Assembly (NCBI GenBank): GCA_002413045.1
Contig: DHWF01000044.1
Span: 36,281 to 70,543 of the forward strand
Source of the DNA: Chloroflexi bacterium UBA5189
GTDB lineage: Bacteria > Chloroflexota > Limnocylindria > Limnocylindrales > CSP1-4
Length of the DNA stretch: 34,263 bases
Direction: 5' to 3'
The notes under the pieces are model-generated. The model saw nothing but the letters and a program-made list of their open reading frames with translations, was not told the DNA's origin and did not search any database. Positions 29,195 through 34,263 of this stretch are shown here, piece after piece (the stretch's first letter is position 1; each line of letters begins with the position of its first letter). The position numbers and the translations under genes were made by a program.

Positions 29195-30420
29195 CACCCC
29201 TCCAAACGGTGGTCATGGCGCCGCCGGTCGGCGTGGCGGCCCGTGATCCGCGCCCAGGTCTCTCGGCACTCGATCGCGCCGCCCTCGAGCGGTGGCTCGT
29301 CGACCACGGCCAGCCGCCGTTTCGAGCTCGGCAGGTCCACGACGCGCTGTGGGGCGGCACCGCAACCCGGCCGTCCGATGTCACGACGCTCCCGCGATCG
29401 CTGGCGGCCGCGCTCGACGCCGGCTTCCGCTGGTCGACGATGGCCGAGGACACGATCGTGCTTGCCGAGGGCGGCCAGACCGAGAAGGCGCTCCACCGGC
29501 TGAGCGACGGCGCGACGATCGAATCCGTGCTGATGCACTACCCCGCGCGGCAGGGCCGGCGCGCGCGGCACACGCTGTGCATCTCGAGCCAGGCGGGCTG
29601 CGCGGTCGGCTGCCCGTTCTGCGCGACCGGCGAGCTGGGCTTCACCCGGGACCTCGAGACCGCGGAGATCCTCGACCAGATCCGGAGTGCGGTCGCGCGC
29701 CTGGGGCAGCACGAGGGCGCCGAGCGCCTCACCAACATCGTGTTCATGGGCATGGGCGAGCCGCTGCTGAACCTGGATCGCGTGCTCGAGTCGGTCAGCG
29801 TGCTGAACGATCCGGCGCGGCTCGGCCTCGGTGCGCGCCATATCACCGTGTCCACGTCCGGCGTGGTCCCCGGAATCCGGCGGCTGACCGCGCTCGGGCC
29901 GCAGTTCACCCTCGCGATCAGCCTCCACGCGGCCCGCGATGCGCTACGGGACGTGCTCGTGCCGCTGAACCGGCGCTGGCCGGTCGCGGAGGTGGTCGCG
30001 GCGGCGCGCGAGCACGCGAAGAAGACCGGCCGGCGGATCAGCTACGAGGTGACGATGATCGGCGGCGTGAACGACACGGACGCCGATGCCGACGCGATCG
30101 CGACCCTCCTCCGCGGCGACCTCGCGCACGTCAACCTGATCCCGATGAACCCGGTCGCGCACACGCCGTGGACCGCCAGCCCGATGCCGGTGATCGAGGC
30201 GTTCGCCGCGCGTCTGGCGGGGGTCGGGATCCCGGTCACGATCCGGCGCAACCGAGGCCAGGAGATCGGGGCGGCATGCGGACAGCTCGCGGCGGAGCAC
30301 GCGGGCCAGCCGGCCGCGCCCGCGGTCGCGCGTCGACGCCAGCGCCTGGAAGCCGAGAGCGCCCGAGCGCTCCGCGGCCAGCGCTCGGACGAGCCGGTCC
30401 CGGCGGGCGTCGAGGGCTGA
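29191..30420 (+). CDS. rlmN: Dual-specificity 23S rRNA/tRNA adenine-C2 methyltransferase RlmN
   Basis: 409 residues. Radical-SAM cluster motif CAVGCPFC (C137, C141, C144), then GFTRDLETAEILDQI, IVFMGMGEPLLNLD, HITVSTSGVVPGIRRL, FTLAISLHAARD and IPMNPVAHTP. The C-terminal RRNRGQEIGAACGQL contains C363, the methyl-carrying cysteine of the RlmN mechanism. It methylates A2503 of 23S rRNA and A37 of some tRNAs. RlmN is preferred over Cfr by context and the absence of Cfr-like shortening. A tail of about 45 residues is Arg/Ala-rich. Starts inside the stop of the upstream gene. Confidence 0.95.
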   Translation: MTPLQTVVMAPPVGVAARDPRPGLSALDRAALERWLVDHGQPPFRARQVHDALWGGTATRPSDVTTLPRSLAAALDAGFRWSTMAEDTIVLAEGGQTEKALHRLSDGATIESVLMHYPARQGRRARHTLCISSQAGCAVGCPFCATGELGFTRDLETAEILDQIRSAVARLGQHEGAERLTNIVFMGMGEPLLNLDRVLESVSVLNDPARLGLGARHITVSTSGVVPGIRRLTALGPQFTLAISLHAARDALRDVLVPLNRRWPVAEVVAAAREHAKKTGRRISYEVTMIGGVNDTDADADAIATLLRGDLAHVNLIPMNPVAHTPWTASPMPVIEAFAARLAGVGIPVTIRRNRGQEIGAACGQLAAEHAGQPAAPAVARRRQRLEAESARALRGQRSDEPVPAGVEG

Positions 30421-30421
30421 G

Positions 30422-31444
30422 GTGGCGCGGATCTCGCGACCCACGACGAACCGCCTCGACCAAGTCTCCACGGCTCGCGCCCGGGTGGCCGCGAGCGTCC
30501 TCGATGCCGACCTCGGCAACCTCGCCAACGCCGTGAAGCGGGCGGAACGCGAGGGCACCGACCGGATCCACCTCGACGTGATGGACGGTCACTTCGTCCC
30601 GAATCTCACCTTCGGGGCGAAGACCATCAAGGCTCTCCGGCGCCGGACCCGAATCCCATTCGATGCCCACTTGATGATCGCCAACCCCGGCAAGTACATC
30701 GACGAGTACCTAGATGCCGGCTGCGATTCCGTCACGATCCACGTGGAGATCGACGAGCCGATCGAGCCGACGCTCCGCGAGATCCGGGCCGCCGGCCGGG
30801 CGGCCGGCCTCTGCGTCAAGCCGAAGACCCCGCTCAGCGCCCTGGAGCCCTATCAGCGGCTGATCGACATCGTGATGGTGATGACGGTCGAGCCCGGGTT
30901 CGGTGGCCAGTCGTTCATGACCGATGTCGCGAGGGCGAAGCTCCTCGCCGCCCGCAAGTATCTCGCCCACAAGCTCCACGGCGGCGAGGTCCACGTCGAC
31001 GGTGGCGTGAACCGCGACACGGCCGAGCTCGTCGGCGGTCAGGGCGTCGACATCCTCGTCGTCGGCTCGGCGCTGTGGCTCAAGGGTCGCGACATGGCCC
31101 GCGAGATCCGCCTGATCCGGGCCCTCGCCGACGAGGGCTACCAGTACCAGCTGAACGGCGGCGTGCCGCCGATCCCGCGCGACCGGATGGTGACGTTCGG
31201 GACGTTGCGGCGCATGCAGGCGCGGCAACTGCGCGAGGAGGTGGAGGCCGCCGGGATCCCGGTGCTCCTCTTCCGATCGGTCGAGGACCCGGCCGACATG
31301 GACGACGAGACCCGTCGCTGGGACCTGCTCATTCCCGCCTCCGCGGAGGGCGCGGCAATGGAGCGGTTTGCCGGCCGTCGCGGCGAGCTCGAGCAGGCTG
31401 CGGGCCCGCTCGGCGAGCCATCGGCCGGCCAGCCCCCGGCCTGA
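30422..31444 (+). CDS. rpe: Ribulose-phosphate 3-epimerase with an unusual C-terminal extension
   Basis: 340 residues, against about 220-230 for normal Rpe. Residues about 20-240 are a complete epimerase TIM barrel: VAASVLDADLGNLANAV, IHLDVMDGHFVPNLTFG, PFDAHLMIANP, MTVEPGFGGQSF, GGEVHVDGGVN and ILVVGSALW. It interconverts ribulose-5-P and xylulose-5-P (pentose phosphate or Calvin cycle). The last ~100 residues (from DRMVTFGTLRRMQARQLREE) form an additional, partly helical segment with MDDETRRWDLLIPASAEG; I recognise no domain in it. The GTG start lies 1 bp after the rlmN stop. Confidence 0.9.
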   Translation: MARISRPTTNRLDQVSTARARVAASVLDADLGNLANAVKRAEREGTDRIHLDVMDGHFVPNLTFGAKTIKALRRRTRIPFDAHLMIANPGKYIDEYLDAGCDSVTIHVEIDEPIEPTLREIRAAGRAAGLCVKPKTPLSALEPYQRLIDIVMVMTVEPGFGGQSFMTDVARAKLLAARKYLAHKLHGGEVHVDGGVNRDTAELVGGQGVDILVVGSALWLKGRDMAREIRLIRALADEGYQYQLNGGVPPIPRDRMVTFGTLRRMQARQLREEVEAAGIPVLLFRSVEDPADMDDETRRWDLLIPASAEGAAMERFAGRRGELEQAAGPLGEPSAGQPPA

Positions 31445-31445
31445 C

Positions 31446-31895
31446 GTGCGGGCGCTGCTCCAGCGTGCGACGCGCGCGTCGGTCACCGTCGACGGGGAGA
31501 CGATCGCCTCGATCGGGCCGGGGCTGCTGGTCCTGCTCGGCGTAGGTCACGGCGATGACGATCAGACGACCGACGCGCTCGCCCGGCGCGTGACGGAGCT
31601 CCGGATCTTCCGCGACGAAGACGGCCGGACCAATCGCTCGATCATCGACACGGGTGGCGCCGCGCTCGTCGTGAGCCAGTTCACGCTGTACGCGGACACC
31701 GCCCGCGGCCGCCGCCCCGGGTTCACGAATGCCGCCGACCCGGCGCTCGCCGAGCGCCTCTACCTGCGCTTCGCCGAGGGACTGCGCGCGGCGGGGGTGG
31801 GGGACGTGCGGACCGGCTCCTTCGGCGCCGAGATGCTCGTCGGGCTCGTCAACGACGGCCCGTTCACGATCTGGCTGGACACCGACCGCGCCTAA
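31446..31895 (+). CDS. dtd: D-aminoacyl-tRNA deacylase
   Basis: 149 residues, the normal length. MRALLQRATRASVTVDGE opening, then GPGLLVLLGVGHGD, the catalytic-site strand SQFTLYAD and the C-terminal NDGPFTIWLD, which contains the Gly-Pro motif of the chiral-proofreading pocket. It removes D-amino acids (and Gly mischarged on tRNA-Ala) from tRNAs. The GTG is chosen because the conserved start falls exactly there, 1 bp after the rpe stop; a longer in-frame start inside rpe is unlikely. Last gene of the operon. Confidence 0.95.
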   Translation: MRALLQRATRASVTVDGETIASIGPGLLVLLGVGHGDDDQTTDALARRVTELRIFRDEDGRTNRSIIDTGGAALVVSQFTLYADTARGRRPGFTNAADPALAERLYLRFAEGLRAAGVGDVRTGSFGAEMLVGLVNDGPFTIWLDTDRA

Positions 31896-31970
31896 TGGGC
31901 GGCTCTCGGGCACCGCGGCGGCGCTTCCGGCGTCCACGCGCATCGACTCGCTCGAAAAGGGGATACGCGG

Positions 31971-32612
31971 ATGCGAAGGTTCGCCTCACTGTTGGTTGGG
32001 ATCGCGTTGGTCGCTGGCTGTTCACCCACGCCGTCAGTGGACCCCGCGACGCCGACGACCGCTCCCGCCACCCCGACTACGGCTCCGACGGCTCCAACCG
32101 CCTCGGCAATCGCCATCGGAGGCCCGGGGCTCGCCAACGCCGGACCGATCTGGCTGTCGCTTCCCGCCGGTTGGAACAGCCGAACGACGCTTCCCAACCC
32201 GAGCGGGAATTGGACCTTGCTCTTCGCGGGTCCCGGCGATCTGCCGAGCGAATGCCAGGCCGCCGCCAATGGCGATACCACGTGCATCAGCTGGCCGATC
32301 ACCCACCTGGCGCCGGGCGGGATCATCGTCGCGGTGCGCGCGTACGGTCAGCCCCGCTACCAGCCACCGGCCGGCGGCGACCCGATCTCCGTGTCGGGCC
32401 TCGCAGCTCGGCGAATCACCGGCACCGCCGTTGCATCCTGCCGGACGATCAACGGTACGCAGCTGGTCGAAGTCTGGCTGCCGGCCCTGGTCGGTGCGAG
32501 CGGGTTCTTCTCCATCGACGCGTGCATGTCGGGTACGGACGGCGCCGCAGCGAATGCGTTCGACACGATCCTTGCCTCGGTCGTCGTGACGGCTCCGGCG
32601 CAGCCCTCGTAG
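31971..32612 (+). CDS. Putative secreted lipoprotein with a Thr/Pro linker
   Basis: 213 residues. A lipoprotein signal peptide (MRRFASLLVGIALVAGC) has a lipobox LVAGC, so C17 would be lipidated after LspA cleavage. Then a low-complexity ATPTTAP linker (residues 24-44), then a domain of about 165 residues with three or four further cysteines (SECQAA, TTCISW, ASCRT, DACMSG) and strands such as GPIWLSLPAGW and GSGxF-like GASGFFSIDAC. No family recognised. The SD (AAAAGGGG, 31955-31962) supports the ATG. It ends 16 bp from a convergent gene. Confidence 0.82.
   Translation: MRRFASLLVGIALVAGCSPTPSVDPATPTTAPATPTTAPTAPTASAIAIGGPGLANAGPIWLSLPAGWNSRTTLPNPSGNWTLLFAGPGDLPSECQAAANGDTTCISWPITHLAPGGIIVAVRAYGQPRYQPPAGGDPISVSGLAARRITGTAVASCRTINGTQLVEVWLPALVGASGFFSIDACMSGTDGAAANAFDTILASVVVTAPAQPS
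32046..32087 (+). repeat. Two tandem 21-bp repeats encoding ATPTTAP
   Basis: Two consecutive degenerate 21-bp units code for ATPTTAP-ATPTTAP in the lipoprotein linker. Third codon positions differ, so the repeat is conserved at protein level rather than being a fresh DNA duplication. Confidence 0.6.
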
Positions 32613-32628
32613 GCGGGCGATACGCGGG

Positions 32629-33222
32629 TCAGCCCCGGTCGGACAAGATCGAGTCCGGCGAGAAGAGCAGGAGGAGGCGGCCGGCGAGCCAATAGGCGAC
32701 GATCGCGACGGCCACCCAGAGTCCCAGGAAGACCGGTGTCGGAACCTCGGGACGAGCCTGGAGGACGGGCGGTTGCGCGACGACGAGCACGGCCAGGATC
32801 ACGATCCAGAGCCCAACCTGCCGGTACAGCGTCAATCGCTTCTTTCGGCGATCGGCTCGGGCAGCCTGCTCAAGGCGCCAGATGGCAGCGACGAGCTCCT
32901 CGAGCGGGCGATCGGGGCTGATCGACGGGTACAGGTGCGGCGAGCTCCGGATCGCCGCGGCCAGGACGTCGCGTAGCGCGTCCGGGTACGCGTCGGGCTC
33001 GAGCGTGGCCGTGACCGGGTCGGCGTCGCCGACCGATTGCAATCGCAGGCGTCGGCCGTCCGCGTCGAACGCCTGCACGAGGCCGTTCCGGACGTCCCGC
33101 GCCTCGATCGCGCCGACCATCGCATCGACAGACTCGAACAGGCCCGGGTCGCCGCCGCGGGGTGGACCTTCCTGCGGTCCGTCCGTGCCTTCGAGCAGGA
33201 TCAGCGGAAGGGTCGGCTCCAT
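32629..33222 (-). CDS. Hypothetical membrane protein
   Basis: 197 residues, family not recognised. The soluble N-terminal part (about 1-125) is acidic and contains YPDALRDVLAAAIRSSPHLYP and SPDRPLEELVAAIWRLEQAA. Two membrane helices follow: VGLWIVILAVLVVA and FLGLWVAVAIVAYWLAGRLLLL, separated by a short Pro-rich loop. Both termini are probably cytosolic. The ATG is preceded by TACCAT at 6 bp and no SD, so it may be leaderless even though the DUF4440 gene upstream ends only 32 bp away. Confidence 0.75.
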   Translation of the reverse strand: MEPTLPLILLEGTDGPQEGPPRGGDPGLFESVDAMVGAIEARDVRNGLVQAFDADGRRLRLQSVGDADPVTATLEPDAYPDALRDVLAAAIRSSPHLYPSISPDRPLEELVAAIWRLEQAARADRRKKRLTLYRQVGLWIVILAVLVVAQPPVLQARPEVPTPVFLGLWVAVAIVAYWLAGRLLLLFSPDSILSDRG

Positions 33223-33228
33223 CGGGCG

Positions 33229-33234
33229 ATGGTA
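33229..33234 (-). promoter_or_regulatory. -10 element, leaderless start of the 33222 membrane-protein gene
   Basis: On the minus strand TACCAT is followed by 6 bp (CGCCCG) and ATG. Same geometry as the other leaderless candidates in this window. Confidence 0.42.
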
Positions 33235-33254
33235 GGTCCGGCCTTGGACAACGA

Positions 33255-33623
33255 TCAGCCGGCGGGTGGCGTTCCGTCGCTCGTTGCCGCGTCGACGGCG
33301 ATCCGGAGGCTGCCGTCCGCCTGGCGCTCATAGACCACGACGTACTTGCTGCGACTCGACGGCCCGACGATCGTGCCGATGTCCACGACGAGCCCGCCAC
33401 CGATGAGGACCTCGCCGGTTTCGAACACGAGATCCTGCGGACCCGCCGCGACCCAGTCCCGCATGGTTGCGTCGATCGCCGCTCGACCGCGGATGATCGG
33501 GGTGTTCTGGAACAGCAGCCGAGCGTCGTCGGTGTAGTACGCGGCAAGCCGATCGGCGTCCTGCTCCGCGAAGGCGCGTCCGAATCCCGCGTTGATCACG
33601 TCGAGCTCGTCTCGGATCGTCAT
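33255..33623 (-). CDS. SnoaL/DUF4440-type (NTF2-like) protein
   Basis: 122 residues in one NTF2-like cone fold: MTIRDELDVINAGFGRAFAE, DADRLAAYYTDDARLLFQNT, IIRGRAAIDATMRDWV and VDIGTIVGPSSRSKYVVVYE. This is the pattern of DUF4440/SgcJ-EcaC family proteins, whose members include small ketosteroid-isomerase-like enzymes and ligand-binding proteins; no function can be assigned. The ATG at 33623 is chosen because AGGAGGAG lies 7 bp upstream (33631-33637). Longer in-frame extensions cross into the sigma-factor gene and are not credible. Confidence 0.88.
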   Translation of the reverse strand: MTIRDELDVINAGFGRAFAEQDADRLAAYYTDDARLLFQNTPIIRGRAAIDATMRDWVAAGPQDLVFETGEVLIGGGLVVDIGTIVGPSSRSKYVVVYERQADGSLRIAVDAATSDGTPPAG

Positions 33624-33678
33624 GAAGCGGCTCCTCCTTCTCTCGCATCGACCGGAACCGGCACGTCCAACTGAGGGC

Positions 33679-33684
33679 AGCCTA
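33679..33684 (-). promoter_or_regulatory. Possible -10 element of the DUF4440 gene
   Basis: On the minus strand TAGGCT, the same hexamer as before tRNA-Val, lies about 55 bp before the ATG. It leaves a leader that contains the strong SD. Confidence 0.33.
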
Positions 33685-33748
33685 ACGTTGGCGTGATCGA
33701 GGCAACGCTCAAGATTGAACCTTTGGGCCCGCCACGACCATCGTTCGG

Positions 33749-34263
33749 GTGTCCTTCGGTGGCCCAACCGGAACGAGGCATCTGTTGGAGCGAACGCTCG
33801 TGGAGCAGGCGAAGCACGGCGACGAGGCGGCCTTCGACGCCCTGGCGCGGCTCGTCGGCGACCGCTGCATGGCGATCGCCTCGTGGATCCTTCGCGACAC
33901 CGACCTCGCCGAGGATGCCGTCCAGGCCACGCTCGTGCGGGCGTGGCGCGACCTCCGATCCCTCCGCGACCCCGAGCGCTTCGAGCCGTGGCTGCACCGG
34001 ATCCTGACGAACGAGTGCTATGCCGAGGCACGCCGTCAACGCCGCTGGTCGGCGAACGTCCGCGTCCTGCCGGCCGCCGACACCGCGGCCCGGGAAGACG
34101 TCCTCACGATTCATGACCGCGATCAGCTCGATCGTGCGTTTCGGCGCCTGACGATCGAGCAGCGCACGGTCCTCGTCTTCCATCACAGCGTCGGCCTGCC
34201 ACTGACGGAGGTTGCGGCTCGCCTGGGCATTCCGCTCGGTACAGCCAAGTCGCGGCTCCACCA
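33749..34263 (+). CDS. ECF-type RNA polymerase sigma factor (3' end beyond window)
   Basis: Partial, 171 codons before the window edge. Region 2 is LERTLVEQAKHGDEAAFDAL then LAEDAVQATLVRAWRDLRSL, with RFEPWLHRILTNECY. Region 4 is LTIEQRTVLVFHHSVG then LTEVAARLGIPLGTAKSRLH, a helix-turn-helix for the -35 element. The linker between them is short, as in ECF sigma factors. GTG 33749 is the furthest useful start; a TTG at 33785 sits at the beginning of the conserved region. The gene diverges from the DUF4440 gene. An anti-sigma gene, if present, would be past the window. Confidence 0.88.
   Translation, partial: MSFGGPTGTRHLLERTLVEQAKHGDEAAFDALARLVGDRCMAIASWILRDTDLAEDAVQATLVRAWRDLRSLRDPERFEPWLHRILTNECYAEARRQRRWSANVRVLPAADTAAREDVLTIHDRDQLDRAFRRLTIEQRTVLVFHHSVGLPLTEVAARLGIPLGTAKSRLH

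Noticed and set aside
33716..33745. GAAC...CGTT as a self-regulated ECF promoter before the sigma-factor gene
   Set aside because: The gap of about 20 bp is longer than the 16-17 bp usual for ECF promoters, and the flanking bases are poor.
1..34263. CRISPR arrays, insertion sequences, integrases or attachment-site repeats, looked for because of the tRNA cluster
   Set aside because: No spaced direct repeats, transposase or integrase frame was seen, and no clear duplicate of a tRNA 3' end was noticed, although a computed repeat search was not possible.

Overview
The window is about 34 kb of GC-rich bacterial chromosome (roughly 70 % G+C by eye, GTG/TTG starts frequent, very short intergenic gaps). 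Gene content is mainly housekeeping: seven tRNA genes, rpsF-ssb-rpsR, an isoleucyl-tRNA synthetase, lspA-rluD-gmk-priA, def-fmt, rlmN, rpe and dtd, plus several membrane and accessory genes. An alpha/beta-hydrolase/adenylate-cyclase fusion, lemA-htpX, a winged-helix AlkZ-like protein, a LytR-CpsA-Psr protein and a CpaE-like ATPase together suggest a member of Chloroflexota (possibly the Limnocylindria-type lineages) or a similar high-GC terrestrial phylum. This placement is inference, with no phylogenetic marker tested.

Region 1 (1-8.2 kb) is a tRNA-rich stretch: tRNA-Leu(GAG), tRNA-Val(TAC), tRNA-Phe(GAA), tRNA-Gly(GCC), tRNA-Gln(TTG), tRNA-Cys(GCA) and tRNA-Leu(TAA). Protein genes lie between them: the cyclase fusion, lemA-htpX-AlkZ-like, an ADP-ribosyltransferase-domain protein, a metal-dependent amidohydrolase and a DoxX-like membrane protein. 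Two of these protein genes run straight into the next tRNA and stop inside its anticodon loop. The ADP-ribosyltransferase protein carries an N-terminal tag resembling those of proteins linked to extracellular contractile injection systems.

Region 2 (8.2-15 kb) holds a small monooxygenase-fold protein, a CpaE-like ATPase with a small downstream partner on the minus strand, then the operon rpsF-ssb-rpsR running into a TauE/SafE exporter, a DUF1634 protein and a CaCA-type cation exchanger, and finally a branched-chain aminotransferase. Region 3 (15-24.8 kb) has an LCP-family cell-wall protein and ileS, divergent from a 22-bp spacer, then the tightly overlapping chain ileS-lspA-rluD-gmk-priA. The IleRS has a GVHH sequence in place of the HIGH motif, the signature reported for mupirocin hyper-resistant IleRS2 enzymes.

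Region 4 (24.8-34.3 kb) begins with a helical protein of unknown function, followed by def-fmt-xanthine dehydrogenase-like subunit-rlmN-rpe-dtd with stop/start overlaps or gaps of 1 bp. The end of the window holds a lipoprotein, a two-TM membrane protein, a SnoaL/DUF4440-type protein and an ECF sigma factor cut by the window edge.

A TAnnnT hexamer recurs 6-7 bp before several start codons and before two mature tRNA 5' ends, with no Shine-Dalgarno sequence. This suggests that leaderless transcripts are common in this organism. No CRISPR array, insertion sequence or rRNA gene was seen.
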